From the NCBI GenBank assembly GCA_963847715.1, contig CAWKAZ010000009.1, positions 62,001 to 126,000 on the forward strand: 64,000 bases of DNA, written 5' to 3'. A program made the translations under genes and the position numbers. The stretch's first letter is position 1; each line of letters starts with the position of its first letter. Of this stretch, positions 45,478-54,512 are shown piece by piece. Source of the DNA: Acidiflorens sp963847715 (GTDB lineage Bacteria; Acidobacteriota; Terriglobia; Terriglobales; Acidobacteriaceae). Under the pieces are notes generated by a model. That model worked only from the letters and a program-made list of their open reading frames with translations. It made no database searches and had not been told where the DNA came from.

Positions 45478-46215
45478 TCAGTCTGTGGATCGAGTCTCGG
45501 CTTCGAGGGCGGTCAGATCGCAAACAATCACGCTGCGGCCCTCAATCTTAATGATCCCCTCAGCCTGCAGCCGGGAGAGATTGCGCGAGACGAGTTCCCG
45601 CACCGTGCCGATCTGCGACGCGAGTTCCTGATTGCTGATGCTGAGCGGGAATTCCAGACCCTCGGCAGTGGGCCTGCCTTCCTTTTGGGCAGTCCGCAAT
45701 AAAAAGGAAGCAAGCCGGTGACGGACCGTGGTGAACGAGAGTTCCTCGATAATGCCGACCAGGCGGCGGAGGCGAGCACCCACCACGCGCAGAACCTTGA
45801 GCGCGACTTCCGGATGCGCCAGACATAGCGACTGGAAATCCTGTTTGCTCACGAAGAGAACCGTGACGTCATCGAGCGCAACGCCGGATGCCGGATAGTT
45901 TCCGCCATCGAAAACCGGCAACTCGGCGATTGAGCCGCCCGCGCCGTCGATGCTGAGGACCTGCTCCCGCCCGCCGGGAGAGCTCTTGAAGATGCGGATG
46001 TGCCCACACTCGATCACGTACATTCCGGCGCAGGCGTCGCCCTCGGCGAAAACGGTCTGACCGGCCGAAAAATTTCGCGCCACGGCCCGTTGTGACAGAA
46101 AATTCATTTCTGCCTCTGCGAGACCCGAGAAAATCGGCGCTTTTGCCAGGATCTGACCGACGTTCACCTTGTTTTCTTTCACGTTGGGAATTGTACCGAA
46201 TGAAGTGTCAGGCAC
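45478..46215 (-). CDS. Crp/Fnr-family transcription regulator
   Basis: A 245-residue regulator with an N-terminal cyclic-nucleotide-like barrel (SAGQTVFAEGD, GGSIAELPVFDGGNYPAS), a dimer helix, and a C-terminal winged helix (LSISNQELASQIGTVRELV). There is no N-terminal Fnr cysteine cluster, so it is not an oxygen-sensing Fnr; Dnr or HcpR-like NO/redox sensing or a nucleotide ligand is possible. Recognition-helix residues R206, E207 and R211 line up with Crp R180, E181 and R185, which read TGTGA. This predicts TGTGA-N6-TCACA sites, several of which occur in this window. It is divergent from the phosphoketolase gene and upstream of the NO genes. Confidence 0.92.
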   Translation of the reverse strand: MPDTSFGTIPNVKENKVNVGQILAKAPIFSGLAEAEMNFLSQRAVARNFSAGQTVFAEGDACAGMYVIECGHIRIFKSSPGGREQVLSIDGAGGSIAELPVFDGGNYPASGVALDDVTVLFVSKQDFQSLCLAHPEVALKVLRVVGARLRRLVGIIEELSFTTVRHRLASFLLRTAQKEGRPTAEGLEFPLSISNQELASQIGTVRELVSRNLSRLQAEGIIKIEGRSVIVCDLTALEAETRSTD

Positions 46216-46301
46216 ATGAAGCGGGACGTCCCTCAGTGTGGTGGTAAGCCGACTCCCGGAACCTTAGAATAGGGGAAAGCATCTGAAAGAAAGGCAAATT
46301 C

Positions 46302-48704
46302 ATGACTCCCCCAGCCGCAGTTCACTCCGCCCAGCATGGTATTTCCTCTCAACCTCTATCGACCGAAGATTTGCGCAAGATCGACGCCTACTGGCGTGCC
46401 GCTAACTATCTTTCTGTCGGGCAAATTTATCTGTATGCGAATCCGTTGCTGCGCGAGCCGCTGAAACTTGAACACATCAAGCCGCGACTGCTGGGGCATT
46501 TTGGGACGACTCCGGGGCTGAACTTCATCTACGTTCATTTCAATCGCCTGATCAAGATGTACGACCTGAATGTCATCTACTTGGCTGGTCCCGGGCATGG
46601 CGGTCCCGGATTGGTGGCGAATACGTACCTGGAAGGCTCGTATAGCGAGTTCTATCCGAATATCACGAAGAATGAAGAAGGCCTGCAGAAGCTGTTCAAA
46701 CAGTTTTCGTTTCCGGGAGGAATCCCGAGCCATGCTGCGCCGGAAACACCCGGTTCCATTCATGAAGGTGGCGAACTGGGATATTCAATCATGCACGCCT
46801 GTGGCGCCGTGTTCGACAACCCAGACCTGCTCGCCTGCTGCGTAGTGGGAGACGGAGAAGCCGAGACTGGGCCGCTGGCCACGAGTTGGCACGGCAACAA
46901 GTTTCTGAACCCCGTGCGCGACGGCGCCGTGTTGCCTATTCTTCACCTCAATGGCTGGAAAATCGCGAATCCCACGATACTGGCGCGCATGAATGATGAG
47001 GAGCTTAGCCATCTCTTCACCGGCTACGGCTGGAAGCCCTACTTCGTCGAGGGGGACGAGCCCGACGCAATGCATCAGTTGATGGCCGGAACCTTGGATG
47101 CGGTCGTCGCGGAGATTCGGTCGATTCAGGACAAGGCCCGGCGCGACGGAAATGAAAGCCTTCCTGCGTGGCCGATGATCGTGATGCGCAGTCCCAAGGG
47201 TTGGACGGGACCGAAGGTCGTCGACGGCAAGCCGATCGAAAATACGTGGCGTGCCCATCAGGTGCCAGTCGCGGACCTCGCTACGAAGCCAGAACACATC
47301 AAGATTCTCGAAGACTGGATGCGAAGCTACCGGCCCGAGGAGCTATTCGACAAGAACGGAACATTCGTTTCGGAGCTTGCCGAACTGGCTCCGAAAGGCG
47401 ACCGCCGGATGGGAGCAAATCCACACGCGAATGGCGGGTTGCTGTTGCGCGATCTGATCATGCCGGACTTCCGTGAATATGCTGTCGGTGTATTCAAGCC
47501 AGGTACGCAGAACGCGGAAGCCACGCGCGTTCTTGGCGGGCTCTTGCGTGACGTCATGAAGCTCAACGCTGATGCGAAGAACTTCCGCGTGTTCGGCCCG
47601 GATGAAACGGCGTCCAACCGGCTGGACGCGCTCTATGAGGCGACAAGCAAACTATGGATGGAGCCGACACTTCCCGTGGATGAGCATCTTTCGGCGCGCG
47701 GCCGCGTGCTGGAGATGCTTAGCGAGCACATGTGCCAGGGCTGGCTGGAGGGTTATCTGCTTACTGGCCGCCATGGCTTTTTCTCCTGCTACGAAGCTTT
47801 TATTCACATTGTCGACTCCATGTTCAACCAGCACGCCAAATGGCTGAAGGTGACGCGGGGAATTGAATGGCGGCGTCCGATTGCATCGCTCAACTATTTG
47901 TTGACGTCGCATGTCTGGCGGCAGGACCACAACGGATTCACGCATCAGGACCCGGGTTTCATCGATCACGTGGTCAATAAAAAGGCGGACATTGTTCGCG
48001 TCTATCTTCCTCCCGATGCCAACTGCCTGCTGTCGGTGGCTGACCACTGTCTGCGTAGCCGTCACTACGTCAATGTCATCGTCGCCGGCAAACAGCCTGC
48101 CTTGCAGTATCTGGATATGGAATCGGCCATTGAACATTGCACGACCGGAATCGGGATATGGGAATGGGCCAGTACAGACAAGGGCGCTGGGCCTGACGTC
48201 GTGATGGCTTGCGCAGGGGACGTCCCCACGCTAGAAACTCTGGCGGCGGTCGATCTGCTGCGCCAGCACTTTCCCGACATTAAGATTCGGGTGGTCAACG
48301 TCGTTGACCTTATGACCATTCAGCCATCCTCCGAGCATCCGCACGGACTTTCGGATGTCGATTTCGACTCCATGTTCACGCTGGATAAGCCGATCATCTT
48401 CGCATACCACGGCTATCCCTGGTTGATTCACCGGCTTACCTATCGCCGGCATAATCACGACAACCTCCACGTGCGTGGCTATAAAGAAGAAGGTACGACT
48501 ACAACGCCCTTTGATATGACGGTGCTCAACGATCTCGACCGTTTCCATCTGGCGGGCGATGTCGTCGACCGTGTTCCGAGGCTCCAGAGTGTCGGTGGCC
48601 ACTTCAAGCAGTTCTTGCGCAACAAACTCGTCGAGCATAGGCAATATATCTACGAACACGGAGACGATCTGCCGGAAATTCGGGATTGGACGTGGCCGTA
48701 TTAG
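46302..48704 (+). CDS. xfp: Xylulose-5-phosphate/fructose-6-phosphate phosphoketolase
   Basis: An 800-residue thiamine-diphosphate enzyme that cleaves xylulose-5-P (and often fructose-6-P) to acetyl phosphate plus a shorter sugar phosphate. Diagnostic motifs: GHGGPGLVANTYLEGSYSE, the ThDP motif GDGEAETGPLATSWHGNKF, and HQDPGFIDHVVNKK. An acetate kinase gene follows after 108 bp, so acetyl phosphate can be turned to acetate with ATP gain. Start ATG has AAAGAAAGG upstream. Confidence 0.96.
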   Translation: MTPPAAVHSAQHGISSQPLSTEDLRKIDAYWRAANYLSVGQIYLYANPLLREPLKLEHIKPRLLGHFGTTPGLNFIYVHFNRLIKMYDLNVIYLAGPGHGGPGLVANTYLEGSYSEFYPNITKNEEGLQKLFKQFSFPGGIPSHAAPETPGSIHEGGELGYSIMHACGAVFDNPDLLACCVVGDGEAETGPLATSWHGNKFLNPVRDGAVLPILHLNGWKIANPTILARMNDEELSHLFTGYGWKPYFVEGDEPDAMHQLMAGTLDAVVAEIRSIQDKARRDGNESLPAWPMIVMRSPKGWTGPKVVDGKPIENTWRAHQVPVADLATKPEHIKILEDWMRSYRPEELFDKNGTFVSELAELAPKGDRRMGANPHANGGLLLRDLIMPDFREYAVGVFKPGTQNAEATRVLGGLLRDVMKLNADAKNFRVFGPDETASNRLDALYEATSKLWMEPTLPVDEHLSARGRVLEMLSEHMCQGWLEGYLLTGRHGFFSCYEAFIHIVDSMFNQHAKWLKVTRGIEWRRPIASLNYLLTSHVWRQDHNGFTHQDPGFIDHVVNKKADIVRVYLPPDANCLLSVADHCLRSRHYVNVIVAGKQPALQYLDMESAIEHCTTGIGIWEWASTDKGAGPDVVMACAGDVPTLETLAAVDLLRQHFPDIKIRVVNVVDLMTIQPSSEHPHGLSDVDFDSMFTLDKPIIFAYHGYPWLIHRLTYRRHNHDNLHVRGYKEEGTTTTPFDMTVLNDLDRFHLAGDVVDRVPRLQSVGGHFKQFLRNKLVEHRQYIYEHGDDLPEIRDWTWPY

Positions 48705-48812
48705 AGGCGAGCATATCCTCGGGGTTAGAGCTGTGCCCTACACGAAAACGATGGGCGTGCGGTAGGGTTGAGGTGCGCGCCACCCAATCAATGATGCAAG
48801 CCTGACCTCAAG

Positions 48813-50033
48813 ATGAAAGTGCTCGTTCTCAATTCCGGTTCCAGCAGCCAGAAGAGTTGTCTCTACGAAATTGGCGAGACCCTCCCGATCGATCCACCGG
48901 CTCCGATTTGGGAGGGCAAGATCGAGTGGGACGGCGACAAGGCCGAATGCTCGATCCGAAATGCTGGTGGCAAGTCAATCAAGGAGTCGATGCCACCCGG
49001 TTCGCGCGGCGAAGCGATCGAACGCCTGCTCCGGAGCCTGTGGAGCGGCAAGACGCAGGCGGTCTCTGATCCTACGGCTATCGATGTGGTGGGCCATCGC
49101 GTAGTCCACGGCGGCCCGCGCTTTCTTGAGCCGACACTGGTGAACAGTGAGGTCAAGGCCGCAATCCAGGACGCTGCGGCCTTTGCTCCCCTGCATAGCC
49201 GAGCCGAACTCGAAGGAATGGAAACCGTCGCGAAGCTTCTTGGGACGGTGCCACAGGTTGCGGTCTTCGACACCGGTTTCCACCGCACGATACCGTCGTC
49301 GGCTGCGACTTATCCCGGGCCCTACGAGTGGCTCGAGCAGGGAATTCGCCGCTACGGATTTCACGGAATCAACCACCAATACTGCGCCCACCGTGCCGCC
49401 CAACTATTGCGCCGTGAGTCCAGCGCCCTGAGGCTTGTCTCCTGCCATCTCGGCAACGGCTGCTCGCTGGCCGCGATTCGCGACGGGCGGAGTGTCGACA
49501 CGACCATGGGTTTTACTCCGCTCGAAGGTCTGATGATGGGTACCCGCTCGGGGTCCATTGATCCTGGCATCGTTACTTATCTGGTGCGGCAGCAGAAGCG
49601 ATCCGGAGATGAACTCGACGACATCCTTAATAAGAAGTCAGGGCTGCTGGGCATCTCGGGAGTCTCCAGCGACATGCGCGATATTCTGGCCGCGGTCAGG
49701 AATGGCCATGAACGGGCGAAGTTGGCGTTCGACATGTACATCCATCGCCTTCACTTGGGGATCGGTTCGATGATTGGGGTGCTGGGTGGTCTGGACGCAC
49801 TGATATTCACTGCCGGTGTCGGCGAGAACTCGTCAGAGGTGCGCGCGGCCGCATGCGAGAAGTTTGCATTTATGGGCCTGAAAGTTGATAGCGAAAAGAA
49901 TATCCCGTCTTCCGAAGACCGGGACATTTCTCCCCAGGAATCCGCTGTTCGTGTACTAATCATTCACGCTCAAGAAGATTGGATGATTGCGCGAGAGTGC
50001 TGGAATCTTGCCCCAAGCGCTGCCCGGCCTTAG
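48813..50033 (+). CDS. ackA: Acetate kinase
   Basis: A 406-residue ASKHA-fold kinase joining acetyl phosphate and ADP to give acetate and ATP. Motifs: VLVLNSGSSSQKSCLYEI, the catalytic-loop region RYGFHGINHQYC, LVSCHLGNGCS, and DTTMGFTPLEGLMMGTRSGS. No phosphotransacetylase is nearby; its acetyl phosphate very likely comes from the phosphoketolase just upstream. Confidence 0.96.
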   Translation: MKVLVLNSGSSSQKSCLYEIGETLPIDPPAPIWEGKIEWDGDKAECSIRNAGGKSIKESMPPGSRGEAIERLLRSLWSGKTQAVSDPTAIDVVGHRVVHGGPRFLEPTLVNSEVKAAIQDAAAFAPLHSRAELEGMETVAKLLGTVPQVAVFDTGFHRTIPSSAATYPGPYEWLEQGIRRYGFHGINHQYCAHRAAQLLRRESSALRLVSCHLGNGCSLAAIRDGRSVDTTMGFTPLEGLMMGTRSGSIDPGIVTYLVRQQKRSGDELDDILNKKSGLLGISGVSSDMRDILAAVRNGHERAKLAFDMYIHRLHLGIGSMIGVLGGLDALIFTAGVGENSSEVRAAACEKFAFMGLKVDSEKNIPSSEDRDISPQESAVRVLIIHAQEDWMIARECWNLAPSAARP

Positions 50034-50144
50034 CCACTGAGGCTGAACAACCATCCCCGCTGCCTGAACAATCCTTTTACCGCTTGTTGACGTTCTGCAG
50101 ACAAGGTCTTCCCGCCAATTCTATAGGCTACGGAGGTTAAAACC

Positions 50145-50168
50145 CGGGTGTGATCCTGATCACACCCG
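50145..50168. promoter_or_regulatory. Strong Crp/Fnr-type palindrome upstream of the cytochrome-porin gene
   Basis: TGTGATCCTGATCACA (50149-50164) with the symmetry extended to arms CGGGTGTGATC and GATCACACCCG. A GATAAT -10 at 50209-50214 would put its centre near -64, a class I activator position. Confidence 0.7.
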
Positions 50169-50283
50169 GTTGTGACAGACGCCGCTGCGTGATGTTAACT
50201 CCACCCCCGATAATCACTTCCGATTCGGGTCACAAATAATTGAAGCGAAGGTTTGCCACTCTGACCGCCAAGGAGGCGATCTT

Positions 50284-51786
50284 ATGGATACGCGTCGTCC
50301 GGTGTCCCTGTTTTTTGCTCTCATTTTTGCTGTAGTCCTGCTTGCCGGAAGCAGTTATGCAATTCCGCCTTTCTCCCGGCAGTACGGCACCTCTTGCACG
50401 ACTTGCCACGTTGACTTTCCCAAGCTCAACGATTTTGGCAAGGCGTTCAAAGACGCGGGATTCAAGTTTCCGAAGGGAGACGAGGATTTCATCAAGGTGC
50501 CCCCGGTTATGTTGGGCGCCCCGGCGCAAAAAGAGCTGTGGCCACACACCGTTTTCCCGGGAACGATTCCTGGACTGCCTCCAGTTGGACTGCGCTTCAA
50601 CCAGTTCTTCCAGGTGACTAGCGGCAACGCCAACAACTACAACATTGCCGGACAGAGCACCGGGCCGTATGTGCCGCGCACCGATTTTGAACCCGGCTTC
50701 TTCAGCATCTTCATGGCGGGAAACTTTGGCAGCGATATCGCTTTCTGGGTGGATGATGACCTGAGCGTTTCAGGTGCGAATGCCAATGGAGGCCTCGGTG
50801 ACGGCTACCTGAAATTCGTCAATATCGGACACTACTTCAAGCTCCCAACCGACTCTTTGAGCTTGAGGATCGGCCAATTCGAACCCGACTTGCCATTCAC
50901 GCAAGCTCGCTCGATCAATATAAGTCCCTACGATATTTATACCCAGGCGAATTTTGGGGCTGCCGGTCAGAACGTGAGCAACGTATACGCGCTGCAAAAT
51001 GCAGTCCAGGGAATTGAACTCAGTGGAGGCCACCAATATGGCGGATACCACTATTCCGTTGCCGTGGTAAATCAAAACACCAGTGGAAACAGCTCGGGAG
51101 CTCCTAACGTGGGCTCGCCTGGCGGCTTTTTCTCGGATGCGAACTACAAGGATGTCTACGCACGCTTCTCTTACCGCTTCAATCTAGAAAAGGATCCCGC
51201 CAGCCGTCATGATATCCAGGCTGCAGGAGCCACAGGCCCGCGTGACCATACGTACCTGAGTCTGGGTACGTTTTATTATGAAGGCCGATCGGTGCAGCGT
51301 TTCGGCACTTCGGCAGCCACCGTGCTGACCGCGCGCGAGCCGTTCTATCGCGTCGGTGGTGACTTCAGCTTCAACTACCGCACCTTCAACCTATTCGGTC
51401 TCTTTATGTACGGCCACGATCACGATCTGGTAGTCAACAATGGCCAGAGCGGTTTTAACACCGGCTCGCCAGTTACGTTCAATGGCGGTTTCCTCGAGGC
51501 CGATTATCTCGCCCTGCCCTGGTTGATGACGATCCTGCGTTACGATCGCGTCCAGTCCACATCGGACTTTCTTAATCAGGCGGGATCGGGAAATTATTTC
51601 TCGCCGGTGGGGAGCACGCGAAATCGAGTAACGCCGGGCGTTCAGTTCCTCCTTCACGCCAACATCAAGGCGTCGTTTGAGTACCAGATTCGTCCGCAAC
51701 AGGCGTTAACCTACGACATCAACGGGAAGCCCTTGAACCAGTTCCGGACCAACACGGCGACGGGTGCATTAGAATTCGTCTACTAA
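50284..51786 (+). CDS. Cyc2-like fused monohaem cytochrome-porin
   Basis: A 500-residue exported protein with AAGGAGG before the ATG and a signal peptide ending at about residue 26. At the mature N-terminus, PPFSRQYGTSCTTCH (haem motif 38-42) followed by FPKLNDFGKAFK matches the N-terminal signature of Cyc2-type outer-membrane cytochromes. The remaining 430 residues are barrel strands ending in TGALEFVY. In iron oxidisers Cyc2 takes electrons from Fe(II) outside the cell through one haem in the barrel. A blue-copper protein and a bc complex follow. Similar haem-porins exist whose donors are unknown, so the Fe(II) role is inferred. Confidence 0.72.
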   Translation: MDTRRPVSLFFALIFAVVLLAGSSYAIPPFSRQYGTSCTTCHVDFPKLNDFGKAFKDAGFKFPKGDEDFIKVPPVMLGAPAQKELWPHTVFPGTIPGLPPVGLRFNQFFQVTSGNANNYNIAGQSTGPYVPRTDFEPGFFSIFMAGNFGSDIAFWVDDDLSVSGANANGGLGDGYLKFVNIGHYFKLPTDSLSLRIGQFEPDLPFTQARSINISPYDIYTQANFGAAGQNVSNVYALQNAVQGIELSGGHQYGGYHYSVAVVNQNTSGNSSGAPNVGSPGGFFSDANYKDVYARFSYRFNLEKDPASRHDIQAAGATGPRDHTYLSLGTFYYEGRSVQRFGTSAATVLTAREPFYRVGGDFSFNYRTFNLFGLFMYGHDHDLVVNNGQSGFNTGSPVTFNGGFLEADYLALPWLMTILRYDRVQSTSDFLNQAGSGNYFSPVGSTRNRVTPGVQFLLHANIKASFEYQIRPQQALTYDINGKPLNQFRTNTATGALEFVY

Positions 51787-51851
51787 CGAATTGGACTTCT
51801 TAGAACGAAACATGAACGAAACATTTTCAAAAGGAAACGAGGAGACAACCA

Positions 51852-52433
51852 ATGAAGAAAAGTTTGACGATACTGGTGGCGGTGGTAGCGATCATGAGTG
51901 TGGCCGCGAGCGCGGGCACGATCAGCGGAAAAGTGTCCGGAGTGAATGGCGAGTCAGTCGTGTATGTGGACGTCATTGCCGGAAAGACTTTCCCGGCTCC
52001 GACCGCGAAGCCGGTGGTCGATCAGAAGGGTCTGATGTTCGCCCCGCATATTACGGCGGTGGAACAAGGCACGACCGTCGAGTTCCTGAACAGCGACAAG
52101 GTTGCTCACAACGTGTTCTGGACCTCGGTCGGCGGCAACAAGAAGCTCACCCACAATCTGGGCACATGGCCCATGGGTGAGAAGCGTCCCTTTAAGTTCG
52201 ACAATCCTGGCGCAGTGCCTCTTCTCTGCAACGTTCACCCGGAGATGGCGGGCTACATCTTCGTCTCTCCGACCCCGTACTACGCCGTGACGGACAAATC
52301 GGGAGCGTATAAGATCGACAACGTTCCCGATGGCAGCTACACCGTGAAGGCATGGCATGAAGGTGCCAAGGATCAGTCCAAGCCGGTTACGGTAGCAGGC
52401 GACACGAAAGCCGATTTCACACTCAGCAAGTAG
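51852..52433 (+). CDS. Cupredoxin (blue-copper) protein with carboxypeptidase-regulatory-like tail
   Basis: A 193-residue periplasmic protein with a signal peptide ending about residue 21. The cupredoxin domain has type 1 copper ligands H86 (VAHNVFW), C126, H129 and M132 (CNVHPEM), all present. Residues 140-193 form a small beta domain (SGAYKIDNVPDGSYTVKAWH) like the carboxypeptidase regulatory domain. It could carry electrons between the upstream outer-membrane cytochrome and the downstream bc complex, much as rusticyanin does in Acidithiobacillus (inference). A terminator follows. Confidence 0.85.
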   Translation: MKKSLTILVAVVAIMSVAASAGTISGKVSGVNGESVVYVDVIAGKTFPAPTAKPVVDQKGLMFAPHITAVEQGTTVEFLNSDKVAHNVFWTSVGGNKKLTHNLGTWPMGEKRPFKFDNPGAVPLLCNVHPEMAGYIFVSPTPYYAVTDKSGAYKIDNVPDGSYTVKAWHEGAKDQSKPVTVAGDTKADFTLSK

Positions 52434-52438
52434 CGAAT

Positions 52439-52478
52439 CGGGGAGCGGGCGAACATCTCCTGCTCCCCGTCTTCTTTT
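52439..52478 (+). terminator. Terminator after the cupredoxin gene
   Basis: CGGGGAGC pairs with GCTCCCCG, followed by TCTTCTTTT. It divides the outer-membrane part of the cluster from the FAD/bc complex genes. Confidence 0.75.
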
Positions 52479-52523
52479 ATTGGCACGTTTTCCACATAAC
52501 CGAACGCACTGGGGAATGCCGTC

Positions 52524-54509
52524 TTGCTGAAACGCTTCAAAGACAAGAAGGTCGACAGGGATTGGCTGAATACCAATTTCCCCTGCATGATGGCGTGTCC
52601 CGCTCACACTAACGCGGGACGATATGTCGGGCTCATCGCAGAAGGGCGATTCGAAGACGCCTACAAGATTGCTCGGGATCCCAACCCATTAGCGAGTATC
52701 TGCGGCAGGGTCTGTGCGCATCCATGTGAAACCGCGTGCCGCCGCGGCGATATTGATCGTCCCATCGCGATCAGAGCTCTCAAGCGCTTTCTGACGGAAC
52801 GGCACGGTCCTGAATCCAAGTACCCTCTCGACATCAATGCTGGACGAGGGCAGAACAAGTTGCCCTTCAAGGTCGCCGTGGTCGGCGGCGGGCCGGTCGG
52901 ACTCTCCGCAGCCCACGATCTGGCTCTGATGGGCTACTCGGTCACGATTTTTGAAGCGGCTCCGGTGGCAGGCGGAATGCTTTATCTCGGCATTCCCGAA
53001 TATCGCCTGCCTCGCGACGTGGTGGAAGCACAGGTGCGCGAGATTCTTGCCACTGGCGACATTACTCTGAAGCTGAATCAGGCCGCCGGACGCGACTTCA
53101 CGGTCTCTGACCTGCGGCGCCAAGGGTTCGATGCGGTACTGGTTGCGGTCGGCGCCCACCGCAGCCGCGATCTTACGATTCCCGGCGTCGACCTGGACGG
53201 TGTTTACAAAGGCATCGATTTCCTGCTCAACGTAAATCTTGGCTACAAGTTCACCATCGGCAAGAAGGTGATCGTGATCGGCGGCGGCAACGTGGCCATG
53301 GACGTGGCCCGATCGGCGGCCCGCGAAGTGGTCAAACAACACGTCGCGGGGGTTGAAGATCTTGAGCCCTCGGACGAAAGCGTCAGCGCGGTAGCTACGA
53401 AGGAAATGGTCGACGTCTCGCTCTCGGCTCTCCGCCTGGGTGCGCAGGAAGTACATCTCGTGTGTCTCGAAAAGCGCGAGGAGATGCCAGCTGCGCTCGA
53501 AGAGATTGAAGAGGCCGAAACCGAAGGCATCATCATGCATCCCGGCCTTGGGCCGAAGCGCATGATCGGCAAAGACGGCAAGATCGTTGCACTCGAAACG
53601 CTGAAGACGAAATGGGTATTTGACGAGAACCGGCGCTTCAATCCAGCGTTCTACGAAAACAGCGAAACGCAACTGGAATGCGACACGATCATCATGGCCG
53701 TGGGCCAGGCTCCGAATCTGGATTTCCTTACGCCCGCCGACGGAGTGGAGAAGTCACCGCGCGGCTTGATTGCCGTGAACCCGCAGACGCTGATGACTTC
53801 TGCCAATGGAATTTTCGCCGGTGGCGACTGCGTCTTCGGCCCGCGCCTGATTATCGATAGCGTCGCTGACGGCAAACGCGCCGCGGTTGGCATTGATGAA
53901 TTTCTGCGCGGACAGAAACATGCCGATCCCATCATCGAAGTCGAAGTCTTCAAACGCCACAGCATGCCGCTCGAGTTGTTGGACCTGGTGCGACCCGACA
54001 TCCCCATGCTGCCGCTCGAGCGCCGCACCGGAGTCACGGAAGTTGAGGTCGGCTACGACGCGGCAGAAGCCGTCGAAGAAGCCCAGCGCTGCCTGCATTG
54101 CTGGGTGAACACGGTTTTCGAGGGTGTTCCTGAAGACGGCAGCATGTGCATCCTGTGCGGCGGATGCGTCGATGTTTGCCCGGAAAATTGCCTCGAGCTG
54201 GTTTCGCTGGGACGCATCCAGTTCGAACCAGAAACTGTGCAGCAGATCCGCGAACATCAGGAATTGTTCGGAGTGGAGTTCGACGAGGTGGCAGCGGACG
54301 ATCTCGGCGTGGTCACCGGCTCCGCCATGTTAAAAGACGAAACTCGCTGCATCCGCTGCGGACTCTGCGCCGCACGCTGTCCCGTCGGCACCATCACGAT
54401 GGAGTCTTACAACCTGGTGTCCGCCGAGAAGACGGGATTGATTTCGATTGAATCCATCGATGGACCACTGCGACCCAAAGCGCCAGTCACGGCAGGAGGC
54501 CCGAGGTAG
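52524..54509 (+). CDS. FAD/NAD(P)-dependent Fe-S oxidoreductase (GltD/NfnB-like)
   Basis: A 661-residue cytosolic protein, TTG start with GGGGA 8 bp upstream. The N-terminal Cys pattern (C21, C25, C60, C64, C68, C72) and the FAD loop GGGPVG (121-126) are like glutamate synthase small subunit. A second dinucleotide loop GGGNVAMD binds NAD(P). The C-terminus adds two ferredoxin-like clusters (CILCGGCVDVCPENC from 542, CIRCGLCAARCPVG from 609). No large GltB is nearby. The Rieske gene starts 4 bp after the stop, so it probably exchanges electrons between NAD(P)H and the quinone/bc complex; direction is unknown. Confidence 0.85.
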   Translation: MLKRFKDKKVDRDWLNTNFPCMMACPAHTNAGRYVGLIAEGRFEDAYKIARDPNPLASICGRVCAHPCETACRRGDIDRPIAIRALKRFLTERHGPESKYPLDINAGRGQNKLPFKVAVVGGGPVGLSAAHDLALMGYSVTIFEAAPVAGGMLYLGIPEYRLPRDVVEAQVREILATGDITLKLNQAAGRDFTVSDLRRQGFDAVLVAVGAHRSRDLTIPGVDLDGVYKGIDFLLNVNLGYKFTIGKKVIVIGGGNVAMDVARSAAREVVKQHVAGVEDLEPSDESVSAVATKEMVDVSLSALRLGAQEVHLVCLEKREEMPAALEEIEEAETEGIIMHPGLGPKRMIGKDGKIVALETLKTKWVFDENRRFNPAFYENSETQLECDTIIMAVGQAPNLDFLTPADGVEKSPRGLIAVNPQTLMTSANGIFAGGDCVFGPRLIIDSVADGKRAAVGIDEFLRGQKHADPIIEVEVFKRHSMPLELLDLVRPDIPMLPLERRTGVTEVEVGYDAAEAVEEAQRCLHCWVNTVFEGVPEDGSMCILCGGCVDVCPENCLELVSLGRIQFEPETVQQIREHQELFGVEFDEVAADDLGVVTGSAMLKDETRCIRCGLCAARCPVGTITMESYNLVSAEKTGLISIESIDGPLRPKAPVTAGGPR

Positions 54510-54512
54510 AAC

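Noticed and set aside
52524..54509. Glutamate synthase small subunit (gltD)
   Set aside because: The FAD/NAD(P) core is GltD-like, but no GltB is present, two extra ferredoxin clusters are fused on, and the gene is joined to a Rieske/cytb operon.
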